Of a stretch of 35,948 nucleotides of DNA, positions 1 through 8,972 are shown in pieces. A program made the position numbers and the translations under genes. How positions within the stretch are numbered: position 1 is the first letter of the stretch; each line of letters opens with the position of its first letter. The notes beneath the pieces were generated by a model that saw nothing but the letters and a program-made list of their open reading frames with translations, ran no database searches and was not told the DNA's origin. Source of the stretch: Paraburkholderia sp. (lineage in GTDB: Bacteria; Pseudomonadota; Gammaproteobacteria; Burkholderiales; Burkholderiaceae); the NCBI GenBank assembly GCA_004322045.1, contig SCRN01000009.1, positions 1 to 35,948 on the forward strand, written 5' to 3'.

Positions 1-66
1 CTGGATTCTCGCTGCGGCCTTGAAACGGTCACGCTCGAAATCAATTGACCATGATCGGAAGGTTGC

Positions 67-1671
67 CTAACCTATGCCGCACCCGCCGTCCCAACCTTCA
101 ACTGTCTTCGGGACATCGCCATGGAGCGCCTTGATTCCGTATGCGCGAGCAAGGTCCGTGAACGACGGACAGCTGTAGCCTTGCCGTGTCGACTGGTTCC
201 GCCCGTCGAAGTACATGTCCTGGAAATTCTTCACCATCCCGAGCGAGTGATTGTTCAGCACGATGATGGCCAAATCCGAGTCCCGCCGGTGCAGCGTATC
301 CAACTCCTGGACATTGACCTGGATACTGCCATCGCCGGAAATCACAATCGTCTTGTGCTTCGAGATACTGGCAATGCCTAGTGCCGCCGGCAAGGCGAAA
401 CCCATGGCCCCCATGCCGCCACTGTAGTGGACCGCTTGGTTATCGCCGAGCCTCAAGCCTTGTGCGGCCCACATCTGATGGTTGCCGACGTCGCAGACGT
501 AATCTACCGGCTTGCCGCACATATGGGTGTTGAGCAATGCAAATAGATGGCTCGGGCTGATGTCCCAATCTGGATACTCGTTTCTCGCGCAGCGTGCTCG
601 CATGCCGGCGAGTGCAGCAACCCACCCGGGGCTTTTGGCCGCAAACGTTTTGTGGCCAATCTGAAAGCACCGAAAGAATGTTTCCGCCTCACTCAGAATG
701 GCCAAATCGGACTTGATACGGTTATCCAACTGCGCCGGGTCGAGGTCAATTTGCACGATCTTCGCCCGACGCCCGAAGTCAGCCGTATCGGCACCGGTTT
801 GACGCACATCGAGACGCGCGCCGACGACGATGAGTAAATCGCAGTTCTGCAGCGCCCAATTCGCTTCGCGATTGCCGTAGCTACCGATCATGTTGAAATA
901 GTGGTGCGCGCACACGACGCGCTCATGCCCCATCAACGTTGACACATATGGGACGCCGAACGCCTCGAGGGATGCAACCCAGGCGGGCATCGAAGGTGCC
1001 CACCGCGCGCCGCCGCCCAGGCATACGAGAGGGCGCTCGGCGGCTCCGCAAAGCGCCGACAGCTTATCTAGCAGCGAGGTTGCCGGCACAGGCGCGTCGA
1101 CCGACTCCAGCGGCTTCGTCACCCAAGCTTGGACTACGTCGTCCGGAATGTCTTTGCGCTGCACATCGTTCGGAATGTCGATCAGCACCGGGCCAGGACG
1201 CCCCGCGCGCGCGCTGGACAGCGCTTTATGCAATTGCGGCAACAGCGACGACGGGTCGGTGACTTGAGCAGCGTACTTGGTGATCGACTTCACCATTGGG
1301 ACGATATCCAGTTCCTGGAAGCCTTGTTGGCGTATCGCCCTATCGCCCTTCAACTCGGTGGTGTTCACCTGTCCGGTAATGAACAGGCACGGGATCGAGT
1401 CGAACCAGCAACTGCCAATGCCGGTGATGAGGTTGGTCGCGCCAGGACCGCTCGTGCCCATTGCGACCGCAATCCTCGTCCCCATCGCATGCCGGGCAAC
1501 GCCTTCGGCCGCAAAAGCGGCCGCCTGCTCATGATGCATGGACATAATCGTAAAGCGCCCGTCGTGCGCCATGCTATCGAGCAGATGCGTAATCATGCCC
1601 CCAACCAGCTCGAAGCAATGATGGATGTCGTGGGCAGCTAGAAATTTGGTTACGGCGTCCGAAGCTTTCAT
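67..1671 (-). CDS. TPP-dependent enzyme, acetolactate synthase/YerE-like, apparently C-terminally short
   Basis: This is a thiamine-diphosphate enzyme of the acetolactate synthase fold. Counting from the ATG at 1671 (534 residues), the cofactor-activating Glu is about residue 48 in HHEQAAAFAAEG, and the TPP/Mg motif runs from GDG (446-448) to NN (473-474). An in-frame GTG at 1776 would add 35 residues, but family N-termini align with MKASDAV, and neither start has a clear ribosome binding site. It lies downstream of CDP-sugar genes, so a YerE-like role is more likely than branched-chain amino acid synthesis; YerE adds a two-carbon unit to a CDP-3,6-dideoxy-4-ketosugar. The sequence ends abruptly after VPKTVEG. 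The last strand and tail expected in this family (roughly 40-60 residues) are missing and are not restored in another frame before position 1. It may be a damaged or rearranged gene. The family call is solid; the substrate is inference. Confidence 0.75.
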   Translation of the reverse strand: MKASDAVTKFLAAHDIHHCFELVGGMITHLLDSMAHDGRFTIMSMHHEQAAAFAAEGVARHAMGTRIAVAMGTSGPGATNLITGIGSCWFDSIPCLFITGQVNTTELKGDRAIRQQGFQELDIVPMVKSITKYAAQVTDPSSLLPQLHKALSSARAGRPGPVLIDIPNDVQRKDIPDDVVQAWVTKPLESVDAPVPATSLLDKLSALCGAAERPLVCLGGGARWAPSMPAWVASLEAFGVPYVSTLMGHERVVCAHHYFNMIGSYGNREANWALQNCDLLIVVGARLDVRQTGADTADFGRRAKIVQIDLDPAQLDNRIKSDLAILSEAETFFRCFQIGHKTFAAKSPGWVAALAGMRARCARNEYPDWDISPSHLFALLNTHMCGKPVDYVCDVGNHQMWAAQGLRLGDNQAVHYSGGMGAMGFALPAALGIASISKHKTIVISGDGSIQVNVQELDTLHRRDSDLAIIVLNNHSLGMVKNFQDMYFDGRNQSTRQGYSCPSFTDLARAYGIKALHGDVPKTVEGWDGGCGIG

Positions 1672-1820
1672 AATCTGGCGCGCAAGTGACAGCGACTGTA
1701 AAGCGGAATCAAGAGGTATGCGTCTGCCCTGATCTTGCTGGTCGGGCGAAGTTGCGAGCACGAGCGGCGCATGCACCCAAGGTTGGCGGACCGCGAAAAA
1801 CCATCAGACAGCGCGGAGGC

Positions 1821-1850
1821 AAAATGGGCGGACGAGAAACGCGTCCGCCC
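1821..1850 (-). terminator. Hairpin with T-run, minus strand, after the GNAT-aminotransferase gene
   Basis: A perfect 9-bp stem GGGCGGACG/CGTCCGCCC (1826-1834 and 1842-1850) has a 7-base loop. On the minus strand it is followed by ATTTT. It starts 21 bases past the aminotransferase stop, so it would end or attenuate the rfbFGH transcript before the TPP gene. Confidence 0.65.
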
Positions 1851-1871
1851 TGCGCTATGCGTTAGCGGCAA

Positions 1872-3644
1872 TTACTTCAAGATCTTTTTGAGTACGTCGC
1901 ACACGTAATCGACTTCGTCGCGCTTTAGACAAACGCCGCTAGGCAGGTTGATCGCGCGCTGACCAACTCGGAGCGCCACCGGTTGAGGCGTTTGCTTGAC
2001 CGGCCAAATCGGATACTGGCTAATCGCGGGAAAGACCGGACGTGTGTCGACGTTGGCGTCTTTCATGAGTTTTCGAACCTGCTCTCGATCGATTCGGACA
2101 TTCTCATGAAGAAAGACGCTCGACATCCAGAAAATGCTCCGCGCACCCGGCACCTCTTGGTTGAGCGAGATGCCGCTCACGCCCTCGAGCCCCTCGCGGT
2201 ACCAGCGCGCAATGCGGCGCTTCATTTCGATCTGCTCGTCGACGCGCTCCAACTGAGCAAGACCCAAAGCGGCCTGCACGTTCGACATCTTGAACTTGAC
2301 GCCGTTGCCGTCGATCCAGAACACCTTGGAAGGATCGCGGCCCTGGTCCCAAATCTTCAGGGCCTTTTCATAGAGTGCGTCGTTGTTGGTGACCAGCATG
2401 CCGCCCTCGCCGGTGACCAAGAGTTTCGCGCCTTGGAAGCTGAACGCCGCAAAATCGCCGAACGACCCGCAACGCTGACCTTCCCATTCGGCACCGACCG
2501 CCGGGGCTGCATCCTCGACCAGCTTCAGATCATATTGGCGCGCAATCTCCATGATGCGTGTCATGCGTGCCGGATGGCCATACAGATGGACCGCAATGAT
2601 CGCCTTGGTTCGCGGCGTGATGAGCGGCTCGATCGTCGCCGCGTCCAAATTCCACGTATCGAATTCGATATCGGCGAACACGGGCGTGGCGCCGACGTAG
2701 CGGACAGCGTTGGCCGTTGCTACCCACGTCATGTCCGGCACAATGACTTCGTCGCCGGGACCGATGTCGAGGGCCATCAACGCGATCTGAAGCGCGCCCG
2801 TACAACTCGTCGTTGCAAGGGCATACTTGGCGCCGACATAGGAAGCGAAGCTCTGCTCGAACTTCGTCAGATAGCGGCTCCAGTTGCTATTCCAGCCTGT
2901 CGCGGCCGCATCGAAAGCATAGGCAGCTTCCTTAGCCGAGATGGAAGGCCCGGCAGTCGAAATCAAGGTCTTGCCGATCTCCGAACTCGTCGCATGCAAG
3001 CTCATCAGCAAAAAGCTGGCGTCGGGCTGCCTGCCGTTCTCGCACGTTACGTACGAAACTAACCCTTCTTGCTCCACTTTCGTGAGCGGGATAGTTTGAC
3101 CGACCGCAAAACCGAGGCTTCGATAGAAATCGATCGCCTTCGTGTTGTCCGCGAAGACGCGCAGAAAGAATCCTTCCACATTGATCGTCTTGCGCGCCCA
3201 TTCGGTAAGGGTTAGCAGCGCGTTGGCCATGATGCCTTTCTCGACGCCGTCCGCCCCACGTACGATGTTGTCGAGTTCCATTTGCGCTTCGTCGTTGAAG
3301 CATGAGTTGAAACCCATGTGTCCAACGACCGCGCCTTGTTTATCGACGACGAGGAACAGCATGCGGTCCTCGACCGCCAGCAATCTGTCCCGCAACCACG
3401 CGCGCGTACTCTCGAGGGTCGCGACGAACTGGGTGGGATATACGTGCACGAAACGATTGCGCCACTCCGTCAAGCGTTGCAGCAAGAAATCGTCTCGGAG
3501 ATGAACCTGCGCGACGGGGATCAGGAAACCCTGCTCCCCCTTTAGCGCAATTGCGCGAAGGTACAGTTCCTGTACGTTGGTCGCTGCCTTGAGAAACAAG
3601 AAATTCTCTTTAACGGATTTCTTATATACGTCCAAGCTTGCCAT
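1872..3644 (-). CDS. Fusion of GNAT N-acetyltransferase and DegT/DnrJ-type sugar aminotransferase
   Basis: This two-domain protein has 590 residues from the ATG at 3644; an ATG at 3659 would add five. GAGG upstream favours 3644. Residues about 45-190 form a GNAT domain, with a central VVGHMGF strand and the late motif NTKAIDFYRSLGF. Residues about 235-590 form a PLP-dependent sugar aminotransferase, with VEDAAPAVGA (Asp to the pyridine nitrogen) and FSFQGAKLLVTGEGG, which contains the Schiff-base lysine near residue 407. Family knowledge: DegT enzymes aminate keto sugars and separate GNAT proteins N-acylate them, so the fusion could do both on one nucleotide sugar. It follows rfbH by about 50 bases in the same direction, which suggests a CDP-linked 4-keto sugar as substrate. 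A separate substrate for each half cannot be excluded. Confidence 0.88.
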   Translation of the reverse strand: MASLDVYKKSVKENFLFLKAATNVQELYLRAIALKGEQGFLIPVAQVHLRDDFLLQRLTEWRNRFVHVYPTQFVATLESTRAWLRDRLLAVEDRMLFLVVDKQGAVVGHMGFNSCFNDEAQMELDNIVRGADGVEKGIMANALLTLTEWARKTINVEGFFLRVFADNTKAIDFYRSLGFAVGQTIPLTKVEQEGLVSYVTCENGRQPDASFLLMSLHATSSEIGKTLISTAGPSISAKEAAYAFDAAATGWNSNWSRYLTKFEQSFASYVGAKYALATTSCTGALQIALMALDIGPGDEVIVPDMTWVATANAVRYVGATPVFADIEFDTWNLDAATIEPLITPRTKAIIAVHLYGHPARMTRIMEIARQYDLKLVEDAAPAVGAEWEGQRCGSFGDFAAFSFQGAKLLVTGEGGMLVTNNDALYEKALKIWDQGRDPSKVFWIDGNGVKFKMSNVQAALGLAQLERVDEQIEMKRRIARWYREGLEGVSGISLNQEVPGARSIFWMSSVFLHENVRIDREQVRKLMKDANVDTRPVFPAISQYPIWPVKQTPQPVALRVGQRAINLPSGVCLKRDEVDYVCDVLKKILK

Positions 3645-3694
3645 TGTCTTTAACCTCATCGTGTCTCGTATTGCGCTTCTCGATTACCGCCGCA

Positions 3695-5014
3695 TCACCA
3701 AACGCCAACGAATAGACGAATACGTTCGATGACGTAGTCCAGCATCTCGTCGCTGAGTCCCGGATAGACGCCGATCCAGAACGTGTCGTTCATGATGATG
3801 TCGGTGTTGACCAATTCACCCGACACACGGAAGTTCCGTCCTAGCATGTAGGGCTGCCGCGTCAGGTTCCCGGCGAACAGCAAGCGCGTGCCGATCTTGT
3901 GCTGGTCCAAGTACTGGACCAGATCGACGCGATTCACGCCGGCAGCGGGCTTGATCGTGATGGGGAAGCCGAACCACGACGGATCGCTGTTCGGAGTGGC
4001 TTCGGGAAGCAACAGGAATTGTTCGCACTCGGCCAACCCTGCCTTTAGGCGTGCGAAGTTGCGTTTGCGCGCCGCGATGAAATCATCCACGCGCTCCATC
4101 TGGGCAAGCGCGCACGCAGCCTGCATATCGCTGATCTTCAGGTTGTAGCCAAGGTGCGAATACGTGTATTTGTGGTCGTATCCGGCCGGCAGGTTGCCCA
4201 GCTTCCAGCAGAAGCGCTTGCCGCAGGTGTTGTCCTTGCCCGGCGCGCAATAGCAGTCGCGCCCCCAATCGCGAAACGATTCGATGATCGGTCGCAACTC
4301 GTCGTTGTTCGTAAACACGGCGCCACCCTCACCCATCGTAATGTGGTGCGCCGGGTAAAAGCTCAGCGTGCCGATGTCGCCGAACGTGCCCACGAGCTTG
4401 CCGCCGTAGGTCGAGCCAAGGGCATCGCAGCAGTCCTCGATCAGCCACAGTCCGTGCTTCTTCGCCAATGCCGCAATCGTCGCTAGATCGTACGGATTGC
4501 CCAGCGTGTGGGCGAGCATGATTGCCTTCGTCCGGGGCGTAATAGCCGCCTCGATCTTCGCCGGATCGATGTTGTAGGTTGGCAGGTGCACATCAACGAA
4601 CACCGGCACTGCACCGAATTGCAGGATCGGATTGACCGTGGTCGGAAAGCCTGCAGCCACGGAAATCACCTCGTCGCCGGGCTGAATCGCACGATCACCC
4701 AGCTTGCTCGAAGTCAGCGCCGAAAAGGCGAGCAAATTCGCAGACGAGCCGGAATTGGTGGTGAGTGCGTGCTTCACGCCGAGGAACTCACGCAAACGCT
4801 TCTCGAATGCGTCATTAAAGCGCCCCGTCGTGAGCCACCCGTCGAGCGAAGCCTCCACCATATGCTGCAGTTCGCGCACGCCGATGACCTTTCCCGAAGG
4901 CGGGACGGCACTCACGCCTGCATCGAACGGGGTCGGCTCAAAAGCCAGTTGGGCGTATTGAGCGACGAGCTCGGCGATCTGCTCGCGTAATTGTTCCTTG
5001 CGGATAGTACTCAT
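3695..5014 (-). CDS. rfbH: CDP-4-keto-6-deoxyglucose 3-dehydrase (E1)
   Basis: This 439-residue PMP- and iron-sulfur-dependent dehydrase removes the C3 hydroxyl of CDP-4-keto-6-deoxyglucose, working with an E3 reductase. Two diagnostic features are visible. First, the iron-sulfur motif C-X57-C-X-C-X7-C is exact (C196, C254, C256, C264). Second, the aminotransferase lysine is replaced by His (H223 in [13 protein letters not shown]), as in Yersinia E1. Its length matches the family. The ATG at 5014 (MSTIRKEQ) is preceded by AGAAGGGAT; an upstream extension into rfbG is not homologous. Only 8 bases separate it from rfbG, so the two are co-transcribed. The E3 reductase (DdhD/RfbI) is not in this window. 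Confidence 0.95.
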   Translation of the reverse strand: MSTIRKEQLREQIAELVAQYAQLAFEPTPFDAGVSAVPPSGKVIGVRELQHMVEASLDGWLTTGRFNDAFEKRLREFLGVKHALTTNSGSSANLLAFSALTSSKLGDRAIQPGDEVISVAAGFPTTVNPILQFGAVPVFVDVHLPTYNIDPAKIEAAITPRTKAIMLAHTLGNPYDLATIAALAKKHGLWLIEDCCDALGSTYGGKLVGTFGDIGTLSFYPAHHITMGEGGAVFTNNDELRPIIESFRDWGRDCYCAPGKDNTCGKRFCWKLGNLPAGYDHKYTYSHLGYNLKISDMQAACALAQMERVDDFIAARKRNFARLKAGLAECEQFLLLPEATPNSDPSWFGFPITIKPAAGVNRVDLVQYLDQHKIGTRLLFAGNLTRQPYMLGRNFRVSGELVNTDIIMNDTFWIGVYPGLSDEMLDYVIERIRLFVGVW

Positions 5015-5022
5015 ATCCCTTC

Positions 5023-6087
5023 TCAAAGCATGAACTGACGGATTTGCTCGAGCGTCACCGCATGCATATCCTCTCGGGCGAGGTAGGCGCGCTCCCAAGC
5101 GATGATTGCATCGGTCGCGCGGGCAAGGTCCCATCGCGGTTGCCAACCCAGTTGCGATCTGGCTTTGGAGCAGTCGAGCTTAAGGGAGTGCGCCTCATGG
5201 GGATGCTCGGCTTCGTCGCACACCCAACTGGCGCCACCTTCCCATTGCTGGACGAACCGATCCACGATCCACGAAACCGGCTTGACATCTTCCTCCATCG
5301 GACCAAAATTCCAAGCCCCGGAGTATTCGGCGCCGTGGTCCCACAATCTTTCCGCCAGCGTCAGGTAACCGCTAAGCGGCTCTAGGACATGCTGCCAAGG
5401 GCGCGTTGCACGCGGATTGCGCACGATGATGGGACGACCCTCACCGAGGCCGCGCAGTATGTCCGGAATAAGCCGGTCCTCGGCCCAGTCGCCGCCACCG
5501 ATCACATTGCCTGCTCGCGCACTGGCGAGAGCGACGCCATGTTCGTCGTAGGCGGCGGGATTGAAGTACGAGTTGCGCCAAGCCGCGGTCACGAGTTCAG
5601 CGCAACCCTTGCTGCTGCTGTACGGATCGTAGCCGCCCATGGGCTCGTTCTCTCGATAGCCCCATACCCATTCACGGTTGTCGTAACACTTGTCGCTCGT
5701 GACGTTCACGACCGCGCGCACGGACGGCGTGCGGCGCACGGCTTCGAGCAGATTCACCGTGCCCATCACATTCGTCGAATAAGTCTCGATCGGATCGGCG
5801 TAGGAGCGGCGCACCAGCGGCTGAGCCGCCATATGAATGACAATCGATGGTCCGGCCTCATCCATCGCTCGAGAGAGCGCGCTCAAATCGCGGATGTCCC
5901 CCTCGACGGACCCCATGTGCGGCGCTACGCGAGCGACCTCGAACAGGCTCGGGTTTGTTGGCGGCGCGAGCGCGTAACCTGTCACCTGTGCGCCTAGTTG
6001 TTGGAGCCACAAGCTCAACCAACTGCCTTTGAACCCGGTATGCCCTGTCAGGAAGACTTTCTTGTCTTGCCAAAAAGAGCGGTTCAC
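5023..6087 (-). CDS. rfbG: CDP-glucose 4,6-dehydratase
   Basis: This short-chain dehydrogenase/reductase family enzyme turns CDP-glucose into CDP-4-keto-6-deoxyglucose. It has the Rossmann motif TGHTGFKG near the N-terminus and the catalytic YxxxK as YSSSK in [12 protein letters not shown] place the start at the GTG at 6087 (protein begins [16 protein letters not shown], 354 residues). GGAAGG lies 7 bases upstream, the GTG overlaps the rfbF stop as GTGA, and family members begin with a similar NxSFWQ stretch. ATGs at 6102 and 6123 would add 5 and 12 residues. The overlap implies translational coupling to rfbF. Confidence 0.95.
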   Translation of the reverse strand: MNRSFWQDKKVFLTGHTGFKGSWLSLWLQQLGAQVTGYALAPPTNPSLFEVARVAPHMGSVEGDIRDLSALSRAMDEAGPSIVIHMAAQPLVRRSYADPIETYSTNVMGTVNLLEAVRRTPSVRAVVNVTSDKCYDNREWVWGYRENEPMGGYDPYSSSKGCAELVTAAWRNSYFNPAAYDEHGVALASARAGNVIGGGDWAEDRLIPDILRGLGEGRPIIVRNPRATRPWQHVLEPLSGYLTLAERLWDHGAEYSGAWNFGPMEEDVKPVSWIVDRFVQQWEGGASWVCDEAEHPHEAHSLKLDCSKARSQLGWQPRWDLARATDAIIAWERAYLAREDMHAVTLEQIRQFML

Positions 6088-6857
6088 GTCCAAACCTTCC
6101 ATGGGGCCCGACCGGAACTCCATAAGGTCTCGAGGTGGTTCTTATCGCGTAACGTGTCCATAGGGTGCCAAAAGCCCCGGTGCAGCCATGCCGAGAGCTG
6201 GTCGGCGCGCGCGAGCTTGTCTACCGCGTCGCGTTCCCAAACGGTGCTGTCCCCGTCGATGTAATCGATCGCCTTGGGCGAGAGCACGAAAAACCCACCA
6301 TTTATCCATGCCCCGTCGCCTTGCGGCTTTTCCTCGAAACTGATCACCCGGTCGCCGTCGATGTTGAGCGCGCCAAAACGCCCCGGCGGCTGGACCCCGG
6401 TGAGCGTGGCCAACTTCTTGTGGCGGCGATGGAATTCGATCGTGGCCGTAATGTCCACGTCGCTCACACCATCTCCATAGGTGAAACAAAAATCGTCGTC
6501 GCCGAGGTAGTCCCTCACGCGCTTGAGGCGTCCGCCGGTCATTGAATTCTCGCCCGTATCCACGAGCGTGACTTTCCAAGGCTCCGCGTGATTTTGGTGA
6601 ACGTCCATCCGATTGTTCCGCATGTCGAACGTCACATTCGACATATGCAGGAAGTAATTGGCGAAGTATTCCTTGATGACGTAACCCATGTACCCGCAGC
6701 AAACGACAAACTCATTGATGCCGTGCGCCGAGTAGATTTTCATGATGTGCCACAAGATCGGCTTGCCGCCGATCTCGATCATAGGCTTCGGTTTGAATAT
6801 CGTCTCTTCAGAGATACGGGTACCCAAGCCGCCCGCAAGAATTACCGCTTTCATCAA
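6084..6857 (-). CDS. rfbF: Glucose-1-phosphate cytidylyltransferase
   Basis: This enzyme makes CDP-glucose from glucose-1-phosphate and CTP, the first step of CDP-linked deoxysugar synthesis. The 257 residues match the family length. The nucleotide-binding start [19 protein letters not shown] is canonical, and [11 protein letters not shown] holds the metal-binding Asp. Two consecutive ATGs (6857, 6854) are possible; neither has a clear Shine-Dalgarno. It is the first gene of the minus-strand run rfbF-rfbG-rfbH-GNAT/DegT and is divergent from apaH. It determines that this pathway is CDP-linked rather than dTDP-, GDP- or UDP-linked. Confidence 0.96.
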   Translation of the reverse strand: MMKAVILAGGLGTRISEETIFKPKPMIEIGGKPILWHIMKIYSAHGINEFVVCCGYMGYVIKEYFANYFLHMSNVTFDMRNNRMDVHQNHAEPWKVTLVDTGENSMTGGRLKRVRDYLGDDDFCFTYGDGVSDVDITATIEFHRRHKKLATLTGVQPPGRFGALNIDGDRVISFEEKPQGDGAWINGGFFVLSPKAIDYIDGDSTVWERDAVDKLARADQLSAWLHRGFWHPMDTLRDKNHLETLWSSGRAPWKVWT

Positions 6858-7249
6858 CTCAAGTCCACGTGAATTTTTTTGAAACCCACTGCATTAACAT
6901 AACGCCGTCGTGCTGTCGTAACCCGGCTCGCCGGATAGGTTCCAGCGGAGGAGCTAACCGCCCGCCGCTCCACCCTTTGAGTGGACGTTCGTCAGGCAAG
7001 GCACGTGCCGCGGCGCCAACCTCGCATTGTCCGTCAAAACAGCCGCGCCTCAAAGCCGTATCGACTCTGCTCGCGGGTGAGCGCCACTGCGGCGATACCC
7101 CACAGCTTGGCGGAGGTCCTGCCTTGGGCGATGGGATCGCTTGCCAACCAATGGAATAAAACCCCAATAAAATCACCGAAAAAGGAAAATATTTCCGCCT
7201 TCAGTCCCATCTGTGCGACTGGTGGAAGTTTTCATCCCATAATGACGAC
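6858..7249. other. Divergent intergenic region between rfbF and apaH
   Basis: These 392 bases separate divergent genes. The half near apaH (7140-7200) is AT-rich and should carry the rfbF promoter, but I could not fix convincing boxes. Short dyads are GGAAA-ATA-TTTCC (7184-7196) and CCGGC-TC-GCCGG (6923-6934). Open frames here lack family features and I do not call genes. Confidence 0.5.
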
Positions 7250-8104
7250 ATGACTTCGCTATCTTCCGAGCCCCCCTTCGCCTTCGGCGACCTCCAAGGC
7301 TGCCACGCCCCCTTCCGCCGCCTGCTCTCGGCCCTCCCCCTTGAACCCCACACGCCCCTATGGTTCGCGGGCGACCTCATCAACCGCGGCCCCGATTCTC
7401 TCAACACGCTGCGTGAAGTCGCCGCCTTCGGCTCCCGCGCCCAATCCGTGCTCGGCAATCACGATCTGCATCTCTTAGCCGTTGCGGCCGGCATCCGCAA
7501 GATGAAGGGCAGCGATACGATCGCCGACGTCCTCGCCGCCCCCGACGCGCAGGACCTCCTCGATTGGCTCCGCCACCGCCCATTCGCGCATTTCGAGAAC
7601 GGCATGCTGATGGTGCATGCCGGCGTACTGCCGCAATGGGACCTGACGCTCACGCTCGAACTCGCTGACGAATTGCAGCGCGCACTGCGCGGGCCGGACT
7701 GGGAGCAAACGCTCCAAGACCTATACGGCAACGAGCCACGCCGCTGGTCCCCGGATCTCAAGCGCAAAGACCGCCTACGCGTGGCGTTCAACGCCTTCAC
7801 CCGCATCCGTTTCTGCACGTCCGACGGCGCGATGGAATTCGCAGCGAACGGCGGCCCCGGTTCTGCGCCGCCCGGCTACATGCCTTGGTTCGACGCCCCG
7901 GAACGACGCACTTCGGACGTAACGGTCGTCTTCGGCCACTGGGCGGCGCTCGGCCTGATGCTGCGCGAGAACCTCGTTGCGCTGGATTCGGGTTGCGTGT
8001 GGGGCAATCGTCTATCCGCCGTCAAGCTCGCATCCACTCCTAGCGAGCGAACCGTCGTGCAAGTCGAATGCGGGGAATGTAAAGGGATCGGACCCGGCGA
8101 ATGA
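7250..8104 (+). CDS. apaH: Symmetrical bis(5'-nucleosyl)-tetraphosphatase
   Basis: ApaH hydrolyses diadenosine tetraphosphate to two ADP and can remove Np4 caps from RNA. This 284-residue calcineurin-like phosphoesterase has the full motif set: GDLQG (13-17), GDLINRG (41-47), GNHD (69-72), VHAG (122-125), FGHW (228-231) and DSGCVWG near residue 250. The start fits the family. There is no Shine-Dalgarno, and a -10-like CATAAT lies only 7 bases upstream, so a very short or absent leader is possible. It converges on plsC. In Burkholderia, apaH commonly borders the O-antigen cluster, as here. Confidence 0.96.
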   Translation: MTSLSSEPPFAFGDLQGCHAPFRRLLSALPLEPHTPLWFAGDLINRGPDSLNTLREVAAFGSRAQSVLGNHDLHLLAVAAGIRKMKGSDTIADVLAAPDAQDLLDWLRHRPFAHFENGMLMVHAGVLPQWDLTLTLELADELQRALRGPDWEQTLQDLYGNEPRRWSPDLKRKDRLRVAFNAFTRIRFCTSDGAMEFAANGGPGSAPPGYMPWFDAPERRTSDVTVVFGHWAALGLMLRENLVALDSGCVWGNRLSAVKLASTPSERTVVQVECGECKGIGPGE

Positions 8105-8120
8105 GCCGAATCGCGGCTCA
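8102..8120. terminator. Stem-loop spanning both stop codons of convergent apaH and plsC
   Basis: TGAGCCG-AATCG-CGGCTCA is a perfect 7-bp stem with a 5-base loop. The apaH TGA lies in the left arm and the complement of the plsC TGA in the right arm. There is no T-run, so termination ability is uncertain. Confidence 0.45.
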
Positions 8121-8972
8121 ATGCCGCGGCGTGAACGCGCCTTCAATCGCAGGATTCTCACTAGGCTCACTAGTTTCCCCGCCGCTTGTCGCGAGCGCCG
8201 TGGATAGCGCCTGATCGAGCGCGGGCGCCACGCTCGCCTGCAGTTGTGCCAGGCCCGCCGCCACCGCCTCACGCGCCGTCGCCGACAACGCACGCCGGTC
8301 GTCCATCGCCGGAATGGCCGCCCCCACATACAAATGTGCAGTAAACGGCCCCTCGCGCAGCACCGCATCGACCGACTGCCCAAGCGAGATCTCGCCGATA
8401 TACGCGGGCGTCGTCGATTGCCGCCCGTCCTTATCCTCGTACATCAAGCAAATCGGCTGCACAGCACACCTCGCCGACACCGCGGCCTGAAACAAATTCG
8501 CGTGAAACGGCAACAAGCCAATCCCATCGGAGGTCGTGCCTTCCGGGAACACGCAAACCACCCCGCCGCGCTCCAAGCGCGCGGCCATTTCATGCATGGC
8601 GCGCTGCGCATCCCGGCGCTTCTCTCGATGAATGAAAATCGTATCGAGCCGATGCGCCAACCAGCCGACGACGGGCCACTGGCGCACTTCGGCCTTCGAG
8701 ACGAATGGCGTAGGCCGCCACGCATTGATCACGTAGATGTCGAGCCATGAAACGTGATTGCCGACGACTAGCGCCCCGTGATCGAGCCGCTCCTCGTCGT
8801 GATGCACGACGAGCCGCATGCCCGCGAGCCGCAGCATCTTGAGCGACCACGCGCGGTTGACTTCGGCCTTACGCTCGTCGGACCAGCGCGAATAGCGCGT
8901 CGCGATGATCCACATGCCATGCAGCAAATGCAACACGAGGCGAAGTTTGGCGAGCGTCGTCTTCATCGTCAC
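8118..8972 (-). CDS. plsC: 1-acyl-sn-glycerol-3-phosphate acyltransferase (PlsC family)
   Basis: This membrane-associated acyltransferase transfers an acyl chain to lysophosphatidic acid or a related lysophospholipid. The catalytic NHxxxxD box is NHVSWLD (H73, D78), and the phosphate-binding FPEGT is at 142-146. An N-terminal hydrophobic stretch (about 10-25) should anchor it. The start is either the GTG at 8972, overlapping the pyrX stop as GTGA, or the ATG at 8966. It is the last gene of the pyr run. Which lysophospholipid it prefers cannot be read from sequence. Confidence 0.9.
   Translation of the reverse strand: MTMKTTLAKLRLVLHLLHGMWIIATRYSRWSDERKAEVNRAWSLKMLRLAGMRLVVHHDEERLDHGALVVGNHVSWLDIYVINAWRPTPFVSKAEVRQWPVVGWLAHRLDTIFIHREKRRDAQRAMHEMAARLERGGVVCVFPEGTTSDGIGLLPFHANLFQAAVSARCAVQPICLMYEDKDGRQSTTPAYIGEISLGQSVDAVLREGPFTAHLYVGAAIPAMDDRRALSATAREAVAAGLAQLQASVAPALDQALSTALATSGGETSEPSENPAIEGAFTPRH

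Noticed and set aside
1..66. Start of a further minus-strand gene at the left edge
   Set aside because: The ATG at 52 reaches a stop after three codons, and other possible starts give too few codons to judge.
67..1671. Assignment as housekeeping acetolactate synthase (ilvB)
   Set aside because: No ilvN partner, a sugar-cluster location and a short C-terminus argue against it; YerE-like is more likely.
6940..6966. JUMPstart/ops-like sequence in the rfbF leader
   Set aside because: The minus strand reads GGGCGGTTAGC, with an extra T relative to the ops core GGCGGTAGC, and the rest of JUMPstart is missing.
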